From Sphingomonas yabuuchiae (GTDB lineage: Bacteria > Pseudomonadota > Alphaproteobacteria > Sphingomonadales > Sphingomonadaceae), in assembly GCF_014199595.1 (NCBI RefSeq), contig NZ_JACHNX010000006.1:124001-188000 (forward strand): a DNA stretch of 64,000 nt. Reading direction: 5' to 3'. Each line of letters opens with the position of its first letter. Position 1 is the stretch's first letter. This document shows positions 44,808-55,186 of the stretch, piece after piece. The position numbers were made by a program, and so were the translations under genes. A model generated the notes under the pieces. It was not told the origin of the DNA. It saw only the letters and a program-made list of their open reading frames with translations, and did no database searches.

Positions 44808-45433
44808 GACGGTTCCGCCGGGCGCTGAAATGGCAGACGCTTTGGAATGGCGCTCATCATCGACGAAGCGTGACCCACGGCGATATTGCGCACGTCAAGC
44901 GCTCGATCGGTAATTGAACGAGTAATGTCACCTAGGCGACGCCCGAACGTTGTCGCTGCGTCTGCAACCATACGCTTAAGTTCAGCAAGGTTTTCGCTCG
45001 AAAGAAGCGCCTTGATTGTTTCCACGGCAAAATCGGCAACCGATTTGATGAGCTGCTTTCCCATGGCAAAGGCATCGGCAACGGTGTCGAGCAACTTATT
45101 TCGCTCATCTTCGCTGAGCGCATGCCAGCCATAGTGAACGGCACCAATCGCAGCACAGGTCATCATCACCGGATTGGCTAAGCTAATCGTCCCGCCAACC
45201 GGCACTATGCCCGCACCTAACAATGCTCGACCTACGCCGATCAGCATCAAGCCATGCTCAGAACCAACACCAAAACCAATTTGCACGGCCTCAAGCACAT
45301 GACCACAACGGCTTAGTAGAACATTGTCCAAGCCTTTGAGCATCTCGACGTGGCTGGCGAGAAAGCTAGAAGCGTCAGAAAAGCCGTAAACTTGCGCGAG
45401 TGCCGTGACGCCTGCCGTTGCGATCTGCAACAT
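44804..45433 (-). CDS. Unknown protein with hydrophobic core, atypical base use
   Basis: A 209-residue product starting MLQIATAGVTALAQVYGFSD with GGGAGAA before the ATG. It has a long glycine-rich hydrophobic region (GLMLIGVGRALLGAGIVPVG, ISLANPVMMTCAAIGAVHYGWHA), then a helical amphipathic C-terminal half (LLDTVADAFAMGKQLIKSVAD, FAVETIKALLSSENLAEL). The hydrophobic part could insert into a membrane. The gene uses more A+T-rich codons than its neighbours and its upstream 110 bases are A+T-rich, suggesting transfer. No family is recognised. Confidence 0.65.
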   Translation of the reverse strand: MLQIATAGVTALAQVYGFSDASSFLASHVEMLKGLDNVLLSRCGHVLEAVQIGFGVGSEHGLMLIGVGRALLGAGIVPVGGTISLANPVMMTCAAIGAVHYGWHALSEDERNKLLDTVADAFAMGKQLIKSVADFAVETIKALLSSENLAELKRMVADAATTFGRRLGDITRSITDRALDVRNIAVGHASSMMSAIPKRLPFQRPAEPS

Positions 45434-45586
45434 GGCTTTCTCCCAGGATATTCAAAACCCGTACAGGCATCTATCCCTAAAACCACTGCAAGCAACCGGC
45501 TTATATCAAAACTGTGTCGAATTTAGATGTTTTGCTGCCCCATGGCCCTCAACTTCGCTCAGGCTAAACCAAGGTCGAGAACAACG

Positions 45587-45615
45587 GGGGCCGCGCCCTC
45601 ACTGGATGCGGCCCC
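45587..45615 (-). terminator. Hairpin terminator of thiC
   Basis: GGGGCCGC (45587-45594) and GCGGCCCC (45608-45615) form a perfect 8-base stem with a 13-base loop, starting 5 bases after the thiC stop. On the transcribed strand GTTGTTCT follows. It is flanked by a partial family B repeat (about 45546-45566). Confidence 0.6.
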
Positions 45616-45620
45616 TTTCC

Positions 45621-47610
<1,990 letters not shown>

Positions 47611-47760
47611 GCCCGTCATAAGCGACTTCGCGGCGGATAAGAAGCGGTTTTGCGTGAAGGTGGATCAGCCCCGCCACGCAAACAAAATGCCCCGACCGGC
47701 CAGGGGACTAGCGACCGATCGGGGCAAACGGCCCTTGGAGGGGACCTTGGGAAGGGGGTT

Positions 47761-48792
47761 TTAGCCGCTGGCGGCGCTGGTGCGGACGTTGCCGTTCAGG
47801 CCGCTGGGGAAGAAGCCGCCGCCGGTCACCGCCGCCTTGTTGAGATACACGACGTTCAGCACCTGGCCGGGCGTGCGGACAAAGGCGATGGCGTTGGAGT
47901 CGGCGGGAACCAGGTTCGCCACCTGCGTGCCGTTCACCGTCGTCACGAGGCCCTGGTCGAGATCGGCCGAGCCGTCCAGGCTGTCGCGCGCGTCCGAGAT
48001 CTTGCCCGCATTGGTGATCAGCGCCGAATTGCTCAGCCCCTTGCGGTACAGCGTCGTGCGGACCAGACCGGCATGATAGGCCTCGGCCGCGTGGATGCCC
48101 GCCGCCGCCTCGATGAAGGTCTTGTTGGTCAGCAGGGAGACGCCGCCCATATAGGCGGTGACGCCGACATCCTCGAACAGGAACGCGCCGAGGAGGAAGG
48201 CTTCGTCCGAGGCATAGGGGTCGAAGGTGCCGCTGGTGATCACGCCCGCCGCCAGCGCCGCCGCCGTGAACGCGCCGCTGGCATCGCCCGACAGGTTGAT
48301 CGCAGGCTGCGCCACCGCCGCACTGCCCAGCGCCGAGCGCAGGAAGTTGACATGCGCGATCTCGTCATAGGCGATCTCGCGCGCATATTGCGCGACGATC
48401 CGGTCCTGAAACTCGACCTTACGCGGCTGGCCCGCGCCGTTGGTGGCGCTGGTGTTGATCGCGACCGCGCCCTGCGATCCGGTGCCGGTCAGCGCCGACG
48501 ACGGCAGGCCGGTGCCGAAGGCGGCATAGCTGTAGAATTGCGCTTCCAGATATTCGAGCTGGAGCGCGAAGTTCAGCACATCGGCATCCGTCACCGACCC
48601 GGTCGGGGTGGTGGTGGGCGTCGGCGTGGGTACGACGATGACGTTGTCGCCATCGTCACCGCAGGCGCCCAGCATCGCCAGGCCGCCGACGGCGCCAGCC
48701 CCGGCGGCCATACGCATGAAACGGCGACGATCGGACCGGCGCTTGGCGGAGGCTTCTTCGATAACCTCGAGAATGCAGCGTTCTTCGCTCAT
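47761..48792 (-). CDS. Tat-exported ferritin-like lipoprotein
   Basis: A 343-residue protein. After a cytoplasmic tail it has a twin-arginine motif and lipobox (RRRFMRMAAGAGAVGGLAML, then GAC), a PT-rich linker, and a ferritin-like helix bundle (VLNFALQLEYLEAQFYSYAA, YAREIAYDEIAHVNFLRSAL, FLFEDVGVTAYMGG, AAEAYHAGLVRTTLY) with the Glu and His residues expected of a di-iron or di-manganese site. The role in the periplasm may be metal or oxidant handling. It is a paralog of the next gene upstream. Confidence 0.88.
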   Translation of the reverse strand: MSEERCILEVIEEASAKRRSDRRRFMRMAAGAGAVGGLAMLGACGDDGDNVIVVPTPTPTTTPTGSVTDADVLNFALQLEYLEAQFYSYAAFGTGLPSSALTGTGSQGAVAINTSATNGAGQPRKVEFQDRIVAQYAREIAYDEIAHVNFLRSALGSAAVAQPAINLSGDASGAFTAAALAAGVITSGTFDPYASDEAFLLGAFLFEDVGVTAYMGGVSLLTNKTFIEAAAGIHAAEAYHAGLVRTTLYRKGLSNSALITNAGKISDARDSLDGSADLDQGLVTTVNGTQVANLVPADSNAIAFVRTPGQVLNVVYLNKAAVTGGGFFPSGLNGNVRTSAASG

Positions 48793-48826
48793 GATTCAAA
48801 TCCTCTCCAGAGGAGGAAAAAGGGGA

Positions 48827-49810
48827 TCAGTTCGCCACGCTCGCGCGCAGATTGCCGTTGACGCCGGCCGGGAAGAACCCGCCCAGCGTGGCGGCCGCCT
48901 TGTTCAGGTACACGATGTTGAGCACCTGACCCGGCGAGCGGCTGAACGCGATGCCGTTGGTATCGAGCGGCACGATGTTGGACACCAGCTGTCCGTTGAC
49001 CGTGGCCTGGGCGATCCCCTGGTCGAGGTCGGTCGAACCGTCCAGGCTGTCGCGCGCATCCGAAATCTTGCCGGCGGCGGTGACGAGCGACGATTCCGGG
49101 TTGGGATCGGCATAGCCGCGGGCATAGAGCGTCGTGCGCACGATGGCCGCGTGATAGGCCTCGACCGCCAGAATACCGGCCGCCGCCTGCAAGAAGGTCT
49201 TGTTGCTGATCAGCGGCGAGGCGCCCTTATAGGCGGTCACGCCGACATCCTCGAAGATGTACGCGCCCAGCAGGAAGGCGGTGGGCGAGCTATAGGGATT
49301 GAAGGTGCCGCTAGTAATCACGCCCGCGGCCAGCGCCGCCGCCGTGAACGGGCCATTGGCATCGCCCGAGATGTTGATCGCGGGTTGCGCGACCGCCGCA
49401 CTGCCCAGCGCGGTGCGCAGGAAGGCGACATGCGCCGCCTCGTCCGCCGCGATCTCGCGGGCATATTGCCCGACAATGGCGTCGTCGGCGCTGCCGGTCG
49501 CGAAATTGACCTGCTGGCCGCCGGTCACGGCACCCTGGGTGCCGGTGCCGGTCAGCTGGTTGGAGGCCAGGCCGGTGCCGTTGGCGGCAAAGGCATAGAA
49601 CTGCGCCTCGAGATATTCGAGGTTCAACGCGAAGTTCAGAATGTCGGTGTCGGTGATCGTCGACTGGGCCCCGGCCTTGCCTGCCAGGGAAAAGGCGGTC
49701 AAGCCGGCGGCTGCCGCGCCCATCGCCGTCTTGAAGAATTCGCGCCGCATATTGCGGCGCTCGACCCGTGCATCGAACGCGTCGAGCAGTTGTGCGCTTT
49801 CCGTCATCAT
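48827..49810 (-). CDS. Tat-exported ferritin-like protein, paralog
   Basis: A 327-residue paralog of the 47761 gene. Its signal has RREFFKTAMGAAAAGLTAFS and no lipobox. The ferritin-like core repeats the same segments (ILNFALNLEYLEAQFYAFAA, YAREIAADEAAHVAFLRTAL, YIFEDVGVTAYKGA, AVEAYHAAIVRTTLY). GGAGGAG precedes two adjacent ATGs. The two genes are separated by 34 bases and form an operon. Confidence 0.88.
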   Translation of the reverse strand: MMTESAQLLDAFDARVERRNMRREFFKTAMGAAAAGLTAFSLAGKAGAQSTITDTDILNFALNLEYLEAQFYAFAANGTGLASNQLTGTGTQGAVTGGQQVNFATGSADDAIVGQYAREIAADEAAHVAFLRTALGSAAVAQPAINISGDANGPFTAAALAAGVITSGTFNPYSSPTAFLLGAYIFEDVGVTAYKGASPLISNKTFLQAAAGILAVEAYHAAIVRTTLYARGYADPNPESSLVTAAGKISDARDSLDGSTDLDQGIAQATVNGQLVSNIVPLDTNGIAFSRSPGQVLNIVYLNKAAATLGGFFPAGVNGNLRASVAN

Positions 49811-50007
49811 GCTCCTCCCGATCAGGAACCAGCGGCCAGCTCTTCTGTTATGATGTAACGATCAGAAGTACATGCCGTGGGGTTTTGCCAAGGCCTGCTT
49901 TGCGAGCGAGGTCTTGGCCGAACCGGAAGTCAAAACGTCGGCTCTGACGAAAAGACGCATCGAACTAACAAAAATCAGATTTTAATCGTGATGCCACGAC
50001 AGGACGT

Positions 50008-50985
50008 TTATGGTGCAAGCCGAGCCGATTGCGCTTCGGCCAGATAGACCGAAAACAGCTGATCGGGGTCCGTCCAGTCCTTCACCGGGGTCCAGCCCCC
50101 CGCCCGCAGCAGGATCTTGGCATCGCGTGGTCCGTATTTGTGGCTGTTCTCGGTATGGATCGTCTCGCCCGCCGCCATGGCGAAGGGGCGACCTTCGATG
50201 GTGAAGTCGACATCCTGCTGCGCCGCCAGATGCATCTCGATCCGCGAACGATCGTCGTTCCAGATGGCACGATGGCGAAAGGCATCGACCGGGATGGTGC
50301 CGTCCAGCTCGCGGTTGATCCGGTCGAGCAGGTTGCGGTTGAACGCCGCCGTCACGCCTGCCGCATCGTCATAGGCGGGGACCAGCACGTCGCTGGGCTT
50401 GGTCCGGTCCATGCCGATCAGCAGCATCGCCCCCTCGCCCAGCGAGCCGCGCATCGCGCGCAGCAGGTCGGTCGCCATGGCGGGCGTCATGTTGCCGATG
50501 GTCGATCCGGGGAAGAACCCCAGTTTCGGCGCATCCGCCACCATCGCGGGCAGCGTCAGCGGGCGCATGAAATCGCCCTCCAGCGGATGGATGGGCAGGT
50601 CGGGAAACGCCTGTTGCAGCCCGCGCGCGGATTCGCGCAGGAAGTCGCCCGAAATGTCGATCGGCACATAGGCCGATGGTTCGACACAGCGCAGCAGGAC
50701 CGGCGTCTTGGTCGAGGAGCCCGATCCGAATTCGACCACCGCGCGTCCCTTGCCGACATGCGCGACCAGATCGGGGCACATGGCCTTCAGGATCGCCGTC
50801 TCGGTCCGCGTCGGATAATATTCGGGCAGGTCGGTGATCGCCTCGAACAGCTCGGACCCCTTGCGGTCGTAGAACCAGCGCGCGGGGATGGCGCGCGGGC
50901 GACGCTCCAACCCGGCAAGGACGTCGGCGCGGAAGGCGGGGTCGGCCAGCGACATCTGGCCGTCCTCGATCTCGGGCTTCAGCAT
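50008..50985 (-). CDS. egtD: L-histidine N-alpha-methyltransferase
   Basis: EgtD trimethylates histidine to hercynine, the first step of ergothioneine synthesis. The 325-residue product has FYDRKGSELFEAITDLPEYY, VEFGSGSSTKTPVLL (SAM site), YVPIDISGDFL, FFPGSTIGNM and the C-terminal GETIHTENSHKYG of the family. It lies two bases downstream of egtB on the same strand. Confidence 0.95.
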   Translation of the reverse strand: MLKPEIEDGQMSLADPAFRADVLAGLERRPRAIPARWFYDRKGSELFEAITDLPEYYPTRTETAILKAMCPDLVAHVGKGRAVVEFGSGSSTKTPVLLRCVEPSAYVPIDISGDFLRESARGLQQAFPDLPIHPLEGDFMRPLTLPAMVADAPKLGFFPGSTIGNMTPAMATDLLRAMRGSLGEGAMLLIGMDRTKPSDVLVPAYDDAAGVTAAFNRNLLDRINRELDGTIPVDAFRHRAIWNDDRSRIEMHLAAQQDVDFTIEGRPFAMAAGETIHTENSHKYGPRDAKILLRAGGWTPVKDWTDPDQLFSVYLAEAQSARLAP

Positions 50986-50987
50986 GC

Positions 50988-52259
50988 TTAAAGATCCTTT
51001 GCCAGGCGGACGCCGGTGAACTGCCAGCGTTGATGGGGGTAGAAGAAATTGCGGTAACAGGCGCGGGCATGGCCCCGCGGCGTCGCGCAGCTGCCGCCGC
51101 GCAGGACGAACTGCCCGTTCATGAACTTGCCATTATATTCGCCGACCGCGCCCTCGACGGGGTGGAAGCCGGGATAGGGGCGATAGGCGCTGCCGGTCCA
51201 TTCCCAGACATCGCCGAAAAAGGCCGGGCCGCCCGAGGAAGGGCGCGGCTCGATCGCGCCCGCGCGGTCCAACTGGTTGCCGCCCGATGCGTCGAACGAC
51301 GCGGCCGCCGCTTCCCATTCGAATTCGGTCGGCAGTCGCGCGCCCGCCCAGGTGGCGAAGGCATCGGCCTCGTAGAAGCTGACATGGGTGACCGGCGCGG
51401 CGGGGTCGATCGGACGCCGCCCGTCGAGCCCGAACCGGGTCCAGCCGCCGTCGCGCTGTTCCCAATAGAGCGGCGAGGCGATGCCCTCGCTCTTCACCCA
51501 GGCCCAGCCGTCCGACAGCCAGAGCCGTGCGTCATGATAGCCGCCATCGTCGATGAACTGCATCCATTCGGCATTGGTGACGGTGCGGTCGGCCATGGCA
51601 TGGCCCTGAAGCAGCGCCTGATGACGCGGCCCTTCGCAATCGAAGGCGAAGCCCTGCCCGTCATGGCCGATCTCGACGATCCCCGCCCTGCCCTCGATCC
51701 AGCCGATCGGACCGGGCATGGCGACGGGGGCTTTCGGCTCGGGCGGATGGATTGCCGGTTCCAGCGGGTTTTCCGAGAACAGATGCAGGATGTCGGTGAC
51801 GAACAATTCCTGATGCTGCTCCTCATGGTGACAGCCCAGCGCCACCAGTTCGAGCGCCTCGGCGGGCAGGTCGGGCAGCGCCGCCAGCAATGCGGCATCG
51901 ACATGGGCGCGATAGGCCCGCACCTCGTCCAGCGTCGGCCGTGTGATCATCCCCCGGCGATGGCGCGCATGACGCTTTCCCTCCGCCTCGTAATAGCTGT
52001 TGAAGAGGAAGGGGAAGCGCGGGTCGTGCAGGCCGTAACCCGGCACATGGTCGCGCAGCACGAAGGTTTCGAAGAACCAGGTGGTATGCGCCATATGCCA
52101 TTTGGCGGGCGAAGCGTCCGGCATCGACTGGACGGTCGCATCGGCATCGGACAGCGGCTCGGCCAGCGCCAGGGTCAGCGCGCGGACCGAGCGATAGCGG
52201 GATGCCAGAGAATCGGCAGGTGTCAGGGTCGCCGCAGAGGACGGCACAAGGGTCGGCAT
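50988..52259 (-). CDS. egtB: Ergothioneine biosynthesis sulfoxide synthase
   Basis: EgtB is a mononuclear non-heme iron enzyme that joins hercynine to a thiol. The 423-residue product has a DinB-like N-terminal domain with the iron ligands in HMAHTTWFFETF (His58) and HHEEQHQELFVTDIL (His145, His149), and a C-terminal formylglycine-like domain (RLPTEFEWEAAAAS, DVWEWTGSAYRPYPGF, VLRGGSCATP). It is directly followed by egtD. No egtA, egtC or egtE is in the window. Confidence 0.94.
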   Translation of the reverse strand: MPTLVPSSAATLTPADSLASRYRSVRALTLALAEPLSDADATVQSMPDASPAKWHMAHTTWFFETFVLRDHVPGYGLHDPRFPFLFNSYYEAEGKRHARHRRGMITRPTLDEVRAYRAHVDAALLAALPDLPAEALELVALGCHHEEQHQELFVTDILHLFSENPLEPAIHPPEPKAPVAMPGPIGWIEGRAGIVEIGHDGQGFAFDCEGPRHQALLQGHAMADRTVTNAEWMQFIDDGGYHDARLWLSDGWAWVKSEGIASPLYWEQRDGGWTRFGLDGRRPIDPAAPVTHVSFYEADAFATWAGARLPTEFEWEAAAASFDASGGNQLDRAGAIEPRPSSGGPAFFGDVWEWTGSAYRPYPGFHPVEGAVGEYNGKFMNGQFVLRGGSCATPRGHARACYRNFFYPHQRWQFTGVRLAKDL

Positions 52260-52298
52260 TGGGCGCTCCCCGGGATAGCGGGAAACGCGGTCGGCCCC

Positions 52299-52862
52299 TT
52301 ACCGTACCATGCGTGCCCCTCCTGGAACCCAAAGAACGTCCGATGCGCCGCTTTGGTTCATCGTGCGCGCAGCGACAAAAAGCCAATCCGACAATCGGTT
52401 GAGATAGGCGAGCGCGGGCGGGTTGATCGCCTCCTGCCCGGCCAGCGCCACGGCGGCGCGCTCGGCCCGCCGGGCGATGGCGCGCGCCAGATGCAGATGC
52501 GCTGACGCCGCGCTGCCGCCAGGCAGGATGAAGCTGGTCAGCGGGGACAGCGACGCGTTCATCGCGTCGATCTCCGCCTCCAGCCGCGCGACCTGCTCGG
52601 GAATGATGCGAAGCGCCCCCTCCACCTCTCCGGGCGTGGCAAGATCCGCGCCGAGGTCGAACAGATCGTTCTGGATCATGGTCAGTCGCTCGGTGAGCGG
52701 CCCCTCGACTGACAGCAAGGCCACGCCGATCGCGCTGTTCGCCTCGTCCACCTCGCCGATCGCGACCATGCGCATATCCGCCTTGGAACGGCGCGATCCG
52801 TCGACCAGCCCGGTCGTGCCTTCGTCGCCGGTGCGGGTGTAGATTTTCGTCAGCTTGACCAA
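52299..52862 (-). CDS. PduO-type corrinoid adenosyltransferase
   Basis: This enzyme adds the adenosyl group to cobalamin (B12). The 187-residue product starts with [20 protein letters not shown], the ATP-binding loop of the PduO type, and has [27 protein letters not shown] and [15 protein letters not shown], with the C-terminal FVAARTMNQ. It may have been named cobO in older annotation. No other B12 genes lie nearby. Confidence 0.93.
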   Translation of the reverse strand: MVKLTKIYTRTGDEGTTGLVDGSRRSKADMRMVAIGEVDEANSAIGVALLSVEGPLTERLTMIQNDLFDLGADLATPGEVEGALRIIPEQVARLEAEIDAMNASLSPLTSFILPGGSAASAHLHLARAIARRAERAAVALAGQEAINPPALAYLNRLSDWLFVAARTMNQSGASDVLWVPGGARMVR

Positions 52863-52866
52863 GGGA

Positions 52867-53094
52867 TCAGGTCCGCCCCGCCATGAACAGCAACAGCACG
52901 ACCACGGTGATCGCCAGCGCCTGGAAGAAGATGCGCTGCTGCATCATCCGGTTGGACTTGAGCTGCGACGCGGTCGGCCCCTCGCCCTTTGCCTCGGCGG
53001 TCGCCTCCTGGAGAAAGGTGATGATGCCGCGCACCAGCGCGACCAATGTGGCGAGCATCGCCGCGATCAGCAGGATCACGAGAAAAGTGGTCAT
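52867..53094 (-). CDS. HIG1-like two-helix membrane protein
   Basis: A 75-residue protein with two membrane segments (TFLVILLIAAMLATLVALVR and FFQALAITVVVLLLFMAG) joined by KSNRMMQQRIFFQ, the HIG1 domain pattern. Such small proteins associate with respiratory oxidase in mitochondria and bacteria; that role is inferred here. It ends 5 bases before the adenosyltransferase start. Confidence 0.8.
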   Translation of the reverse strand: MTTFLVILLIAAMLATLVALVRGIITFLQEATAEAKGEGPTASQLKSNRMMQQRIFFQALAITVVVLLLFMAGRT

Positions 53095-53104
53095 GCCCTT
53101 GAGC

Positions 53105-53956
53105 TTACGCCTCCCCCAGCCGAAATCCAGCGGGAAGCATATTGCGCCGCAGCGCATCCGCCAGCGCGCGGCCGTCCTCCCCCGCCTCGCGCATCGCCGC
53201 CAGGGCGGGCGCACCGTGCCGTTTGGCCAGACGCTGGCCGTCCGTGCCGACGATCAGCGGGTGGTGGTGATAGAGCGGCGTCGGCACGTCCAGCAGCGCC
53301 TGGAGCAATCGGTGGACATGGGTGGCGTCGAACAGATCGACGCCCCGAACCACATCGGTCACGCCCTGCGCCGCATCATCGACTGTCACCGCCAGATGAT
53401 AGCTGGCGGGCGCATCCTTGCGCGCCAGGATGACGTCGCCATGGGCGAGCGGATCGGCGACGACCTCGCCCGCATATTCGTCCTGCCAGGTCAGCGGCCC
53501 GGCGCGCTCGACCGCGCGTGCCATGTCCAGCCGCCAGCTATGCGGCTCCCCCATCCGCGCGGCGCGCGTCTCGGGCGACAGAGGGCGGCACGTCCCCGGA
53601 TAGAGCGGCGTCGCGCCATGCGGCGCGGACAGGCTGGCGGCAATCTCGGCGCGGGTGCAGAAACAGGGATAGAGCAGGCCGGCCAGCCGTGCCTGCGCCG
53701 CCGCATAAAGGTCCAGCCGCTCGGACTGGAAGGACAGGTCGTCCCATTCCAGCCCCAGCCATTCCAGATCGCGCAATATGGCATCGACATGCTCGGGCCG
53801 ACTGCGCGTGCCGTCGATATCCTCGATCCGCAGCAGGAAGCGCCCGCCCCCCGCACGCGCCAGATCGAACGCACGCACCGCCGACAGCGCATGGCCCAGA
53901 TGCAGCCGCCCGGTCGGGCTGGGCGCGAAACGCGTGGCGCGTGGCGCTCCACTCAT
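53105..53956 (-). CDS. gluQ: Glutamyl-Q tRNA(Asp) synthetase
   Basis: GluQRS glutamylates the queuosine at the wobble base of tRNA-Asp. The 283-residue product resembles the catalytic half of GluRS: RFAPSPTGRLHLGHALSAVR holds the HIGH-type motif, then FLLRIEDIDGTRSRPEH, the zinc-binding cysteines of PCFCTRAEI, and a KRHGAPALAA KMSKS-like loop. It lacks the anticodon-binding domain. The ATG at 53956 follows AGAGGGCGG. Confidence 0.93.
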   Translation of the reverse strand: MSGAPRATRFAPSPTGRLHLGHALSAVRAFDLARAGGGRFLLRIEDIDGTRSRPEHVDAILRDLEWLGLEWDDLSFQSERLDLYAAAQARLAGLLYPCFCTRAEIAASLSAPHGATPLYPGTCRPLSPETRAARMGEPHSWRLDMARAVERAGPLTWQDEYAGEVVADPLAHGDVILARKDAPASYHLAVTVDDAAQGVTDVVRGVDLFDATHVHRLLQALLDVPTPLYHHHPLIVGTDGQRLAKRHGAPALAAMREAGEDGRALADALRRNMLPAGFRLGEA

Positions 53957-54066
53957 CGCCCGCCCTCTTGACCGCGATTCCAATAGCATGTTCTCATACG
54001 CCCGAGTGTCATAGCCATGTCACGCGCTTGCGCGAATAGCGTCGGCGTACATCGATGGGAGGAGCT

Positions 54067-54633
54067 GTGTTTCATCCCGATTTGATCCGACACCCGGACA
54101 GTTGTCCGGCGCTCGTACTGAATGCGGACTATACGCCGCTGTCCTATTATCCGCTGTCGGTCTGGCCCTGGCAGACCGCAGTGAAGGCCGTGTTCCTCGA
54201 CCGGGTGGATATCGTCGCCCATTATGAGCGCGAGGTGCGCAGCCCGACCGCCAAGGTCAAGCTGCCCTCGGTCATCGCGCTCAAGCAATTCGTGAAGCCG
54301 TCGCAATTCCCGGCCTTCACCCGTTTCAACCTGTTCCTGCGCGACCGCTTCTCCTGCCAATATTGCGGATCGCACCGCGACCTGACCTTCGACCATGTCA
54401 TCCCGCGCGCGCAAGGGGGGCGGACGACCTGGGAGAATGTCGTCACCGCCTGCGCGCCCTGTAACCTGAAGAAGGGCGGACGCACCCCGCGCCAGGCCGC
54501 CATGCCGCTGCATATCGAGCCGATCCGCCCGACAAACTGGCATTTACAGGAACATGGCCGCAGCTTCCCGCCCAATTATCTGCATGAAACATGGCACGAC
54601 TGGCTCTATTGGGACGTTGAGCTGGAAGCGTAA
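54067..54633 (+). CDS. HNH endonuclease
   Basis: A 188-residue protein with a zinc-stabilised HNH domain: FSCQYCGSHRDLTFDHVIPR (His in the catalytic loop), GGRTTWENVVTACAPCNLKK. The N-terminal half (HPDSCPALVLNADYTPLSYY) is conserved in alphaproteobacterial proteins of this kind. The start is given as GTG 54067, close after GGAGGAG; the in-frame ATG at 54055 would add four residues. Its biological target is unknown. Confidence 0.88.
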   Translation: MFHPDLIRHPDSCPALVLNADYTPLSYYPLSVWPWQTAVKAVFLDRVDIVAHYEREVRSPTAKVKLPSVIALKQFVKPSQFPAFTRFNLFLRDRFSCQYCGSHRDLTFDHVIPRAQGGRTTWENVVTACAPCNLKKGGRTPRQAAMPLHIEPIRPTNWHLQEHGRSFPPNYLHETWHDWLYWDVELEA

Positions 54634-54650
54634 CGAAGCGGGAGTGTCGA

Positions 54651-55109
54651 ATGCGTGGATGGGCAAGGGGCCTGATCAGCCTGGGATTGATGGCACTGGC
54701 CGCCACCACCACCGCCTGTGGCAAAAAGGCGGAGAACCGCGCCGAAGCCGACCGCGCCGCCGCCAAGGCGGGCTTCGTTCCGCCCTCCGTCACGTCCCGC
54801 GTCGACTTCGGCAGCATGATGGCGCGCCGCTTCCGCGAACTGGACCGCGACGGCAACGACATCATCACCGCCGATGAAATGCCCACGACCAATTCGCGCC
54901 TGTGGGAGCTGGACCGCAACAAGGACGGCGAGATCACCGAGAGCGAGTTCTTCGAGGGGATGCTGGCGCGCTTCGACCGGATGGACCTGAACCGCGACGG
55001 CACCGTCACCTCCGAAGAACGCGAGGCATCGCGCACCGAACGGCCCGCGACACCCGCCAATCCGGTCGCGACCGGCGCGAACGCGACCCCGCCGGGGAAT
55101 GCGAACTGA
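54651..55109 (+). CDS. EF-hand calcium-binding lipoprotein
   Basis: A 152-residue protein with a lipoprotein signal (MRGWARGLISLGLMALAATT, then TACGKK). It has EF-hand-type loops DRDGNDIITADE, DRNKDGEITESE and DLNRDGTVTSEE, then a Pro/Ala-rich tail. It would bind Ca2+ in the periplasm. GGGAG precedes the ATG, 18 bases after the HNH gene. Confidence 0.88.
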   Translation: MRGWARGLISLGLMALAATTTACGKKAENRAEADRAAAKAGFVPPSVTSRVDFGSMMARRFRELDRDGNDIITADEMPTTNSRLWELDRNKDGEITESEFFEGMLARFDRMDLNRDGTVTSEEREASRTERPATPANPVATGANATPPGNAN

Positions 55110-55186
55110 CGCCACGGCGCCCGGTACGGAGGACCTAGGCAGGCCCGACACCATGCGTCAGATTATGCGGATTGGGGGGCATGATC

